From positions 1 through 64,000 of the IMG/VR virus record IMGVR_UViG_3300046787_000352: DNA of 64,000 nt; one strand, 5' to 3'. The position numbers were made by a program, and so were the translations under genes. The notes under the pieces are model-generated. The model was given only the letters and a program-made list of their open reading frames with translations. It was not told the origin of the DNA and did no database searches. The first letter of the stretch is position 1, and each line of letters opens with the position of its first letter. Positions 55,660-64,000 of this stretch are shown in pieces. This DNA comes from a virus.

Positions 55660-57123
55660 ATGCTCAACGTCAATCAGATCACCTCGCAACTGGCCAAGAT
55701 GCCAGACAACGCGTTGCAGCAGTACGCGACGATGCACAAGGCCGACCCTTATATGTTGGCCCTGACGATTGCTGAGTCCAACCGCCGCAAAGAGATGCGC
55801 ACTGCCGCGCAGGGTGCGCAAGGCGCGATGCCTCAACCCAAGGTAGCCGACCAAGCCATCGCTGGCATGTCTCCACAACAGCTTCCGGAGAACGTTGGTA
55901 TCGGCGCATTGCCTGCTGACAACATGAAGGGTATGGCCGCCGGCGGCATCGTGGCGTTTGATAACGGCGGTGAAGTGGCTACGTCTCCCGCAGGCGAGTT
56001 CTTTGGCGGCATCGCCAACTGGTTTGGTGAAGTGGGTGACCCTGCACGCAACCCGCGTGCGCAACTGGCTCAGCTACAAACCGAGCGTGCTCGTGCAGAA
56101 CAAGGTATTTTTGAGGCATTGACACCTTCGCAAAAGGCTGAGCGCAAGGCCCAGGTCGCAGCGATCGACGCTCAGATCAACAACATGCAACGCCAAACGA
56201 CGCAAGCTGCTCCCGCAGCTAAGCCTAGCACCGCTGCACCGTTGTTTAAAGACCCCCGTCGTACGGACAATGCCGCGTCGCCGAATTTTGTTGGTAACAA
56301 AACAACAGACACCCCAGACACCAAGAAGGGTTTGGGCGCACTGGCCGGAGCTTCTGGTGCTGCCAGCCAACAGTCAGGTCTTTCAGGCGGCGCAGGTGGA
56401 GCTGGCACATACAAGCCAAGCACACTGGCCGAGATGATGAAGGAAGTCAGCCCAGAAGTCGAGAAGATGAACGCTGAAGATCGTGCTGCCATGGACCCGT
56501 TCCGTAAGCAATTCGAGTCGGAGCGCAGCGACTTGGCCAAGCGTAAAGAGTCCAACAAGGCAGAAGCTATCTTGGCCGCTGGCCTCGGCATGCTGTCGGG
56601 TAACTCTCGCTACGCGTTGCAGAACATCGGCACCGGTGCCCAGCAGGGTTTGACCTCGTTGAAGGAAGCCAACCGCTTAGACGACGCAGCCAAGCGTGCG
56701 CTCATGCAGTCCGAAATGCACTTGGCCCAAGCCGAGATGCAAGGCCGCAAGGGTAACTTCCAGTCCATGAACCAGTTGGCCAACCAAGCCCGTCAAGAGA
56801 AGCAGTTCGCTGTCAGCTCTGAGTTGCAAAAGCAGCAGATCGCCCAACAAGGCCAGTACTACGGCGCCATGGCGAAAGCTGCGGAAGCTAAAGGCAGCAT
56901 GGATTCTAAGATGTTGTCAGAGTACCGCCGCTTGCAGGAGTTGGCTGAAAAGCACGTCAAAGACAACGGCGGCATGGCAATGACCGACGCGCAGCGCAGC
57001 GCTATGTACCAAGAGAAGCTGAACGAGTATCTTGCAACAAACCCGTTCATGCAAAAACTGGGCGCTGCTCAGGCGGCTGCACCCACCGCTGTTCGTTTAG
57101 CCGGACAAAACTATGGTGAATAA
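55660..57123 (+). CDS. Internal virion/ejection protein (487 aa)
   Basis: N-terminal domain MLNVNQITSQLAKMPDNALQ, the motif GMAAGGIVAFDNGGEV (about residues 86-110), then a long coiled-coil/Gln-rich region. Second core ejection protein. ATG 55660 with AAGGAAGAG upstream. Confidence 0.75.
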   Translation: MLNVNQITSQLAKMPDNALQQYATMHKADPYMLALTIAESNRRKEMRTAAQGAQGAMPQPKVADQAIAGMSPQQLPENVGIGALPADNMKGMAAGGIVAFDNGGEVATSPAGEFFGGIANWFGEVGDPARNPRAQLAQLQTERARAEQGIFEALTPSQKAERKAQVAAIDAQINNMQRQTTQAAPAAKPSTAAPLFKDPRRTDNAASPNFVGNKTTDTPDTKKGLGALAGASGAASQQSGLSGGAGGAGTYKPSTLAEMMKEVSPEVEKMNAEDRAAMDPFRKQFESERSDLAKRKESNKAEAILAAGLGMLSGNSRYALQNIGTGAQQGLTSLKEANRLDDAAKRALMQSEMHLAQAEMQGRKGNFQSMNQLANQARQEKQFAVSSELQKQQIAQQGQYYGAMAKAAEAKGSMDSKMLSEYRRLQELAEKHVKDNGGMAMTDAQRSAMYQEKLNEYLATNPFMQKLGAAQAAAPTAVRLAGQNYGE

Positions 57124-57153
57124 CCCACTTATGTGAGAGAATTCTCCACACAG

Positions 57154-57178
57154 CGCCTCAGTCTTACCCGCTGGGGCG
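57154..57178 (+). terminator. Stem-loop before the giant virion gene
   Basis: CGCCTCAG-N9-CTGGGGCG (one G-U pair) followed by TTTG. It may partly terminate transcripts, so the giant gene is made at lower level. Confidence 0.45.
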
Positions 57179-57215
57179 TTTGCACATTTGATGGGTTACT
57201 TTCTGCTGATTGACT

Positions 57216-60200
57216 ATGGCCAAATTCCTGCCCCTGCCTAACGGTTCTAAACTCGAAGTGCCACCTGGCATGTCTGACGATGAGGCCATGCGCCTTGCGC
57301 GCAAGCAGTTCCCGGACCTTTTCCCCAAACAAGGCGGCGTAATGGGGGCCGTGGGCAAAGGCTTCGAGTCAACCTTGTCTGGTATGCAGACGGGTATTGG
57401 TGCCCTGTTTAATCCAGAAGAAGCAGCTCGCGCAGGTGCAGAGCGTGGCCAAGACATCAACAGCCGCTACGCTGAAGAAGTCAGCTTCGACAAAGTCCGT
57501 GAAGCCTACGATAAGAACGGCATCCTCTCCGCCGCGCGCGAAGCGCTTGGTCAAGTTCCCAAAGCAATCGCTGAGCAAGCACCCAATATGGCTGCCACAC
57601 TTGGCAGTGCGCGCCTCGGCGCCATGGCGGGTTCACTTGCAGGCCCAGCAGGTACAGTCGTTGGTGGTGTGGCCGGTGCGCTGGCCCCGTCCCTCTTGCA
57701 GCAGTTCGGTGGCAACATTGAGCGTCAACAGGCCGAAGGCGTCCCAATCAATCGTGGTGCTGCCGCTGCGGCCGCAGTCCCCCAAGCCGCGCTGGATGCC
57801 GCTGGTACCTTTATTCCTTTGGGTGGCCAACTGGTAAGCAAGCTGACAGGCATCCCAATCAAGGGTCTGGCCAACAAGGGTGCAGCCAAACTGGCTGACG
57901 AGTCTCTCAAGAAGACGTTGCTCAAAGGTACGGCCGTTGGCGCCTTGGCTGAAATCCCCACCGAAATCACACAGCAGATGCTTGAGCGCGCGCAAGCCGG
58001 CCTGTCCTTGACCAGCCCAGACGCTCTGAAAGAATACGGCGAGACCGCATACCAAGTTGGTCTGTTGGCGCCCATCGGTGCCGTCGGTCGCTTCTCGGAG
58101 AAGGGCGCAGCCCGCCAACAAATCGCTGACGAGCAAGACGCCAAAGACATTGCCGCTGCGGCCGCCGAGGAAGAACGCAAGAACCAGCCCGAGTATTTGC
58201 AGAAGCTGTCGGCCGACTTCACCGCTGCGCGTTCACAGATGCAGGACCTCAACGACCGCATCGACGCAGCCGCCCCACCCAAGAAGCCCGGCAAGAACGC
58301 CAAGCCCGAAACAATTCAGGCGTACAAGGCCGCGCGCGCAGCGTATACCCCTGCTCAGGAAGCCGAGTACAACGAAGCCAAGATGGCCAAGGACGAACTG
58401 CTGGGCACCTTCGCCCCACTGCGTGACGAGTTCAATGCGCGCCGCGACCAGATCAACGAGATGGAGCAGCAGCGCATGAGCGCCATGGAGCAGGAGACTG
58501 CCCAGAATCAACCGACAGCCGCCGGAGCAATCCCCAACGCTGACCCACAACGAAACGTCGTTGACCTCATGCAGCGTCACGACGCCATGGGTACTCAGCT
58601 GGATGACCTGCAAACACAAGCCGCAGAAGCAGCGAAGGCTGGCGACACGGCCACCATCCTGTCTTTGACTCCGCAGATCAACGCGCTCAAACAAAAGCAA
58701 GCCAGCGCGGCCGAGATCATCACACAGATGGGCGGTTCTACCGCCCCAACAAAAGAACTGGCCGTCATCGCCGAGAAACAGTTGGCCGATGCACAAGCCA
58801 AGATGCTCGCGACACAAAAGGAGCTCATCAAAGCCGCTGAGCTAGGCGATACCGCTGCGACCGAGAAGTTGGCTAAGCAGTTTGATGCAGAGAAGCTGAA
58901 CATTCAAGCGCTGCAAGACAAGACTGCCAAGCAAATGCAGTTGCGCACAGTTGCTGAAACACCCGCCGGTGAAACGCCAGGCATGTTCGGCGCCCAAGAG
59001 AAGCCAGATGAAGTGAAAGCCACTGAGGTCTTGAAAGGCGAAGCCGAGCGCGGTCTCTATGGCCCAGAAAGCAAAGCCGAGTCGGCCAAGCAAGCGTTCA
59101 CCGAAGCAGAAGTTGGCCCACGTGGCCAGCTCGAAACTGCACCTGTGATGCAGAAGGTCAAGAAAGACAAGGATACGCTCGCCCTGTTCGGTAAAGAGAA
59201 CCTCGTCAAGACCACGCTGGCTAACCGCGAGTTTGAAAATGGCCCGTACAAAGAAGTCACACTGGACGAGCAAGGTCAGCGCAACGTCGAGCGTGAGCGC
59301 GTCTTGCGTTTGTTGGAAGACCGTTTTGGTTTGGGCGGCGAAGACAAGATCACCGAAGGTCCGTTCAAAGGCGAGACCACGCGCAGCGTGCAGTCCACCC
59401 GCATGTATGAGCACCCCATGTTCAAAAAGACCATGGAAGAGATTCAGAAGCACAAGGACAAGGTCGAAAAGAAGCAGCGCAACGCCAAGAAGTCTTTGTT
59501 GGACCAGCTGTATGAGCACGCCAATACATACAACTACATCCACGAGCTGCAAGGTGGCAACAAGAAGACCGGCGCAGCCGAGTCTCCAATCGCTGCTGTC
59601 GCTGACCAACTGGTGAACTTGGCTCCTCCTGCGCAATTCGTTGCGGGTTTGGAGAAGAAGACACCATACACGTTGGGTCTTGCCAAAAAATCGGCTCTGA
59701 CAAAATACGAAGCGGTGTTGGCCAAGATCGAGATGGAGCGCAACGCCATCGAGAAGCTGTACAAGAACTTGCACAGCGCAGTCGTGAAGATCACCCCACT
59801 TGAGAAAGTGGAGTCTGTGCGACAGAAGAAAAAGGACCTGTTGGCTGCACAACCAAAGCCCGTCGTGTCGAAGGCCGCCAAGGAAGTCAAGCGCATCAAC
59901 GAAGGTGACGTGGCCAAAGAAGCGTCTGAGACGCAGACCATGCGTGACTTGGCCTACATGCTCGGCATGGACACAGACGTGTACGCTCGCGCCAAGAAGC
60001 AGCTCGCACAGCGTGGCAAGAAGATTGCCGACCAGCACACCAAGGACTCAAACGAGTATCGTGAGTTCATCGACTTGGCTCGCCCAGACCTGCGCAACAT
60101 TGCTGAGCGTGAAGGCGCCAAGACAGACGAGTACAAAGAAGCGCTGGCCGAACAGACTGAGTCGCTGAAGAAGTCATATCAGTCCGCCGGCAAGCAAGAG

Positions 60201-63200
60201 CTGAAGTCGAAGCGTGACAAGTCACCGGTGATGCGCAAGCAGTCCGCTGCACCTGAGCGTTTTGTGACTGGCTCCCCTGAGAGCAAGGCTCGCGCTGCCG
60301 AAAAACAAGCTCGCTACATGCAATCGCTGAACGACGCCTACGAAGCCATCCAGTCTGAGAACGACGGCACCTATGGTGAAGGCAACTGGCGCACAGCCCC
60401 ACGCACTCAAGGCATCAAGCTGGACGAAGCACAGAAAGTCATCGACGGTTTGAAGTTGCCCAAGGGCATCAAGTTCGTCTACGCCGAGTCGCTGGACGAT
60501 GCCCCCAAAGAGTTCTACATGGAAGCTGCGGCCCAAGGCTTGAAGCACATGGACTTGCTCGACAAGAAGGGTGTGGTCTTGAAGGACGGCACAGTGATTG
60601 TCATCGGTGCGCACCACGCCAACGTCAAAGACCTCGAAGCCACCATCGCTCACGAGTTGATCGGCCACTACAGTGTTCAAGGTTTGCTGGGCAAGAAGGG
60701 TATGGCCAACTTGATGGAGACCATCGACACCCAACAGGGTGGCGTGCTCAAGCTCGCCGATGACCTGGGCGTTGGTATCCAAGTGCGCAACGCGATTGCC
60801 GAAGCCAAAGAAGGCGGCGCAAGCGATCTCGACTCCCGCTTTGTCGGCTTGCAAGAGATGCTGGCCTATGTTGAAGAACAGCGTGTGACCGAGGATTTCT
60901 TGGCTAAGGCCAAGCGCTTCATGAAAGAGATCGTCGGCGCTGTGCGCAAGGCGTTCCGTGACATGGGCCTCCTCAACACAGCCGAGCTCAGCACCAGCGA
61001 CATGTACAAGCTGTTGCGCGACGCACGCAAGCAATTCAACGAAGGCAGCACCGGCGCATACCGTGACCCCAACGGCGGCTTGCTGTTCCGCAGCGGCGCC
61101 AAGAGCACGGCCAAACACAGCATCACAGCCAAGCCATCCACGCTCAAGGACAAGATCAAGGCAAACTTCTTTGGTCTGGGCGCACGCCAGCAGTTCGTGG
61201 ACAGCTACGCTTCGATCGACTCGGCCATCCGCGCCGGCATGGACAAGAATATGCTGACCTCCATGGAGGGCGAGCAAGCCATGTACTACCTGCGCTTCAC
61301 TGAGCAGCGTAGCCAATACGTCGGCCAGTTCGTGACGAACGGCCCCGTGTCGCTTGAGTCACAGAAGACACCACGCGGCACCGAGTACGTGTTCAAGTCC
61401 AAGAAAGGCCCGACCTTGATGAAGGTCGCTGAGCTCGCCGGCAAGTCTGGTTTGGGCAACGAAGCCACCATTGAGGACTACCTGACCTCCTACCTCGTCG
61501 GCCAACGTGCCAATGCTGTGGGCTGGAGCAAGCTGGGCAAGAGCGAGAAGGAAGCTCGCGCCGCTTACCAAGAAGTTATGGGTAAGCTGGCCGCCAACCC
61601 CAAGGCCAAGACAGCGTTCGAGGCAGCGGCCAAAGAGTACAAGGCATACAACGACGGCCTCATTGACTTCTTGGCGCAGTCCGGCGCGATCAGCCGTGGC
61701 AAAGCCGCTGAGTTGAAGTCCAAGCCATACGTGCCGTTCTATCGTGAGAAAGATGGCAACGTCGAGCTCGTAGTCGATGGTGAGTCTATCCTGCGCATCG
61801 GCAACATCAAGAACCAACCACAGCTCAAAGAGTTGCTGGGCGGCGATGAGAAGGTCATGCCGCTCTACGAGAGCGCTATGCAGAACACCGCCATGATTAC
61901 GGACATGGCCTTGCGCAACATCAAGACCAAGAACACAGCGTACGCGTTGAAGAAGGTCGGCATCGTGAGCCGCGTCGGCGACGGCAAAGGCCCTGCTGAC
62001 CCCAGCATCGTGCGCTTCTTCGAGCATGGCGAACCCAAATATGCGGTCGTTGACAAAGACGCCTTCGGCATCCCCGCTGAGCTCGTGGTCAAGTCCATGG
62101 AGGGCATCGCCACCACCATCCCCGCCGTCGTGCGTTTGATGGGCTACCCAGCTGACTGGCTGCGCCAGTTCGTGACCCGCAACCCAGCGTACGCTATCCG
62201 TCAGACCATTCGTGACCCGTTGTCTGCATGGCTCACCACCGGTACGGACTCAATGCCTGTGCTCAGCTCTCTGAAAGAACTCAGCAAGATGGTGGGCGGC
62301 CGCAGTGCAGCTGAGACAAAGCTCATGGAGTCTGGTGCGATTAGCAGCAACGTGTTTACAGGAGACTCCAAAGACCTGAAGACCTTCCTGCGCGACATCT
62401 CTGCTGGCAAGTCTGGTTGGGAGAAAGCCATGGCCAAGCTCGACGCCTTCGCTTTGCAGGGCGATTCGGCTACCCGCGCGGTGATCTACAACGAAGCGAT
62501 CAAGCAAGGCATGACCGAGATGCAGGCCCTGACCCGCACGCTGGAGTCCATGAACTTCTCACGTCGCGGCTTGTCACCCAGCATGCAGGTGCTCTCCACG
62601 CTCATCCCGTTCTTCAACGCACAGATTCAAGGTCTGGACGTGCTGTATCGCGCCTACAAAGGCCAGATGCCGTTCGAGAAGCAACTCCAAGTGCGTGAGA
62701 AGATGTTGAAGCGCGGCACCATTCTGGCAGTTGCCGCCGTGGCCTACGCCGCGCTCATGCAGGACGACGAAGCGTACAAGAACGCCAAGCCCGAAGAACG
62801 TTATGGCAACTTCTTCCTGAGCATCCCGGGCATCGACGAACCGATGCGCGTGCCACTGCCGTTCGAATTGGGCTACATCTTCAAGGCGCTGCCCGAGGCG
62901 ATCTACAACATGGCAGTCGGCGACGAGAAGGCCAGCAACGCCATGGCCGGTATCGGTAAGCTGTTCGCTCAGTCCAACCCGTTTGGTCTGCCCCAAGCCA
63001 TCAAACCAGCGACCGAAGTCATCCTCGGCAAGTCGTTCTACTCAGGCGACATCGAGTCGGCACGTGACAAGCAAGTGCTCCCCACCGAGCGCTACCGCGA
63101 CAACACGTCTGAGCTGAGCAAGATTATCGGCAGCGTCACAGGCGAAGTGGGCCTGAGCCCCGTCAAGCTGGACTACCTGATTCGCGGTTACTTCGGTAGC

Positions 63201-63659
63201 CTGGGCGTTGCATTGGCCCAGATCGCCAACCCAGTTCTGGCCGCGACACCTGAGAAGGAAGTGGCCAAACCAAGCACCAAGGTCAGCCAGATGCCAGTCA
63301 TCGGTTCGCTTTTCCAACCCATCGAAGGTCGCGGCCCAGTGGACGAAGCCTACGCCCGTATGGAGGAAATCAAGCAAGCCAAGGGCACCTTCACACGCTT
63401 GGTCGAGCAAGGCAAACAAGCCGAAGCCCGTGCGTTCGCTCAGCAGTATTCGACAGAACTGGCCATGGCCAGCACATCCGGTGCCGTGTACAAGCGACTC
63501 GGCGAGCTGTCGAAGCAAGAGCGTGCGATCAAGGCCAGCGCCAACATGGACACACCTCAGAAGGACGAAGCGCTCAAGCGTATCGCCGAGGCCAAGATCA
63601 AGTTGGCTCGGATGTTGACTCAGGCTTCCGACCGCGCCGCTGAAACAAAACCCCAATGA
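57216..63659 (+). CDS. Giant internal virion protein (2147 aa) with HELIGH peptidase motif
   Basis: ATG 57216 (an in-frame TTG lies 6 nt upstream). N-terminal MAKFLPLPNGSKLEVPPGMS, then a glycine-rich possible membrane segment (about 140-185) and long charged coiled coils (about 300-1000). A zinc metallopeptidase motif ATIAHELIGHYSV follows (H1146, E1147, H1150). The last 900 residues resemble the large polyvalent/ejection proteins that use LPD38-type domains (recalled; near PFFNAQIQGLDVLYRAYKG). It is probably ejected into the cell with the DNA. Length and single frame are certain. Confidence 0.8.
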   Translation: MAKFLPLPNGSKLEVPPGMSDDEAMRLARKQFPDLFPKQGGVMGAVGKGFESTLSGMQTGIGALFNPEEAARAGAERGQDINSRYAEEVSFDKVREAYDKNGILSAAREALGQVPKAIAEQAPNMAATLGSARLGAMAGSLAGPAGTVVGGVAGALAPSLLQQFGGNIERQQAEGVPINRGAAAAAAVPQAALDAAGTFIPLGGQLVSKLTGIPIKGLANKGAAKLADESLKKTLLKGTAVGALAEIPTEITQQMLERAQAGLSLTSPDALKEYGETAYQVGLLAPIGAVGRFSEKGAARQQIADEQDAKDIAAAAAEEERKNQPEYLQKLSADFTAARSQMQDLNDRIDAAAPPKKPGKNAKPETIQAYKAARAAYTPAQEAEYNEAKMAKDELLGTFAPLRDEFNARRDQINEMEQQRMSAMEQETAQNQPTAAGAIPNADPQRNVVDLMQRHDAMGTQLDDLQTQAAEAAKAGDTATILSLTPQINALKQKQASAAEIITQMGGSTAPTKELAVIAEKQLADAQAKMLATQKELIKAAELGDTAATEKLAKQFDAEKLNIQALQDKTAKQMQLRTVAETPAGETPGMFGAQEKPDEVKATEVLKGEAERGLYGPESKAESAKQAFTEAEVGPRGQLETAPVMQKVKKDKDTLALFGKENLVKTTLANREFENGPYKEVTLDEQGQRNVERERVLRLLEDRFGLGGEDKITEGPFKGETTRSVQSTRMYEHPMFKKTMEEIQKHKDKVEKKQRNAKKSLLDQLYEHANTYNYIHELQGGNKKTGAAESPIAAVADQLVNLAPPAQFVAGLEKKTPYTLGLAKKSALTKYEAVLAKIEMERNAIEKLYKNLHSAVVKITPLEKVESVRQKKKDLLAAQPKPVVSKAAKEVKRINEGDVAKEASETQTMRDLAYMLGMDTDVYARAKKQLAQRGKKIADQHTKDSNEYREFIDLARPDLRNIAEREGAKTDEYKEALAEQTESLKKSYQSAGKQELKSKRDKSPVMRKQSAAPERFVTGSPESKARAAEKQARYMQSLNDAYEAIQSENDGTYGEGNWRTAPRTQGIKLDEAQKVIDGLKLPKGIKFVYAESLDDAPKEFYMEAAAQGLKHMDLLDKKGVVLKDGTVIVIGAHHANVKDLEATIAHELIGHYSVQGLLGKKGMANLMETIDTQQGGVLKLADDLGVGIQVRNAIAEAKEGGASDLDSRFVGLQEMLAYVEEQRVTEDFLAKAKRFMKEIVGAVRKAFRDMGLLNTAELSTSDMYKLLRDARKQFNEGSTGAYRDPNGGLLFRSGAKSTAKHSITAKPSTLKDKIKANFFGLGARQQFVDSYASIDSAIRAGMDKNMLTSMEGEQAMYYLRFTEQRSQYVGQFVTNGPVSLESQKTPRGTEYVFKSKKGPTLMKVAELAGKSGLGNEATIEDYLTSYLVGQRANAVGWSKLGKSEKEARAAYQEVMGKLAANPKAKTAFEAAAKEYKAYNDGLIDFLAQSGAISRGKAAELKSKPYVPFYREKDGNVELVVDGESILRIGNIKNQPQLKELLGGDEKVMPLYESAMQNTAMITDMALRNIKTKNTAYALKKVGIVSRVGDGKGPADPSIVRFFEHGEPKYAVVDKDAFGIPAELVVKSMEGIATTIPAVVRLMGYPADWLRQFVTRNPAYAIRQTIRDPLSAWLTTGTDSMPVLSSLKELSKMVGGRSAAETKLMESGAISSNVFTGDSKDLKTFLRDISAGKSGWEKAMAKLDAFALQGDSATRAVIYNEAIKQGMTEMQALTRTLESMNFSRRGLSPSMQVLSTLIPFFNAQIQGLDVLYRAYKGQMPFEKQLQVREKMLKRGTILAVAAVAYAALMQDDEAYKNAKPEERYGNFFLSIPGIDEPMRVPLPFELGYIFKALPEAIYNMAVGDEKASNAMAGIGKLFAQSNPFGLPQAIKPATEVILGKSFYSGDIESARDKQVLPTERYRDNTSELSKIIGSVTGEVGLSPVKLDYLIRGYFGSLGVALAQIANPVLAATPEKEVAKPSTKVSQMPVIGSLFQPIEGRGPVDEAYARMEEIKQAKGTFTRLVEQGKQAEARAFAQQYSTELAMASTSGAVYKRLGELSKQERAIKASANMDTPQKDEALKRIAEAKIKLARMLTQASDRAAETKPQ

Positions 63660-63703
63660 GGCCGTCCTTGACCCCGATGGTGGCTCGGGTGTGAATCCGG
63701 AAT

Positions 63704-63731
63704 GGGAGCGCAGCTTTTAGGCCGCGCTCCC
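63704..63731. terminator. Inverted repeat between convergent genes
   Basis: GGGAGCGC-N12-GCGCTCCC, perfect 8-bp stem between the stop of the giant gene (63659) and the stop of the leftward gene (63746). It likely ends transcripts from both sides, although no clear T-run is present. Confidence 0.6.
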
Positions 63732-63745
63732 TGACTCCGTGAACA

Positions 63746-64000
63746 TCAAGCGTCGGGACGAAGAAGCTCTCCTGCGGCTGGAGCTTCTCCCAAGGGAAGT
63801 GAATCTTCATCAATGGTGTCCTTTGGGCGGCTTATGTGCATCACGTTGACTCGCATGTTGGGGCCGTTCGTGCGCGAGGTCATGTCCTTCTTGATGTAGG
63901 TCACGTGGTACTTCGCTTCGAGCTGCGTCTTGAAGTCAGAATACCCGAAGCTCATGGCCACGCAGTGCTGCTTCAACAGCTGCTCCTCGATGTAGTACTC
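63746..64000 (-). CDS. C-terminal end of a leftward gene, possibly the primase-helicase
   Basis: Frame open to the right edge, giving the last 84 residues (EYYIEEQLLKQHCVAMSFGY, ..., ending AAGELLRPDA). No motif is decisive. Its strand matches the primase fragment at base 1, so in a circular or permuted genome the two could be the ends of a single primase-helicase gene, with its middle part outside the window. Confidence 0.55.
   Translation of the reverse strand, partial: EYYIEEQLLKQHCVAMSFGYSDFKTQLEAKYHVTYIKKDMTSRTNGPNMRVNVMHISRPKDTIDEDSLPLGEAPAAGELLRPDA

Noticed and set aside
54535-56064. Long minus-strand open frame (509 codons) opposite the ejection genes
   Set aside because: It lies antisense to two well-supported rightward genes, is rich in Leu/Arg/His as expected from a shadow frame, and has no motif or ribosome site.
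58842-60038. Minus-strand open frame (398 codons) opposite the giant virion gene
   Set aside because: Composition of a mirror frame of a helical, Glu/Lys/Ala-rich protein; no independent evidence.
60222-61316. Minus-strand open frame (364 codons) opposite the HELIGH region
   Set aside because: Antisense shadow of the giant gene, with no domain or start signal.

Overview
This window looks like most of one tailed-phage genome of the short-tailed (podovirus-like) type, not a bacterial chromosome. About 26 kb of closely packed leftward genes (primase, ssDNA-binding protein, helicase, nucleases, DNA polymerase A and many small orphan genes) face about 37 kb of rightward virion and lysis genes (terminase, portal, scaffold, capsid, adaptor, nozzle, fibres, endolysin, ejection proteins). 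No integrase, RNA polymerase, ribosomal RNA or tRNA gene was recognised. Strong AGGAGA-type ribosome binding sites, moderately high GC and the protein types suggest a Gram-negative, probably freshwater proteobacterial host. That host guess is inference.

Left arm, all on the minus strand and read from about 26.2 kb down to base 1. From 26.2 to 19.6 kb lie about 17 small, mostly unrecognised genes with many 1-20 nt overlaps. Six copies of a 19-bp palindrome are scattered among them, and a 25-kb intergenic region has the look of a replication origin. From 19.5 to 14.9 kb lies a MoxR-type AAA+ ATPase, a metallopeptidase-like von Willebrand A protein, five small genes (four of them related) and a DUF3150-like protein, driven by its own sigma70-type promoter that overlaps an inverted repeat. 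From 14.9 to 10.3 kb lie zinc-ribbon, HTH, DUF3310, Lar-like and VRR-NUC genes. From 10.3 to 1 lie DNA polymerase A, a small HExxH peptidase, a Cas4/RecB-type nuclease, an HNH protein, four tandem paralogues, an SF2 helicase, a zinc-containing ssDNA-binding protein, a lipoprotein, an HTH protein and the N-terminal third of an archaeo-eukaryotic primase.

Right arm, plus strand, 26.5 to 63.7 kb. The order is terminase small and large subunits, portal, a GroES-like co-chaperonin, scaffold, two head proteins, major capsid protein and a strong terminator. Then come decoration-like proteins, a first holin-like gene and a run of tiny basic Lys/Gly-rich proteins. Adaptor proteins, a mosaic of fibre and tip proteins, a second lysis block (membrane proteins, 3-TM holin, GH19 endolysin), the tail nozzle and finally the DNA-ejection proteins follow. 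The last includes a 2147-residue protein with a HELIGH metallopeptidase motif. A GNAT acetyltransferase sits among the ejection genes.

The right end (63.7-64.0 kb) holds the C-terminal end of another leftward gene. If the genome is circular or circularly permuted, this may be the other end of the primase gene that runs off base 1. The most unusual parts are the MoxR/VWA/DUF3150-like module, the palindrome family (which sometimes inserts Gly-Thr-Pro-Cys-Pro-Thr into proteins), a pair of covarying 5'-leader hairpins and the origin-like region near 25 kb.
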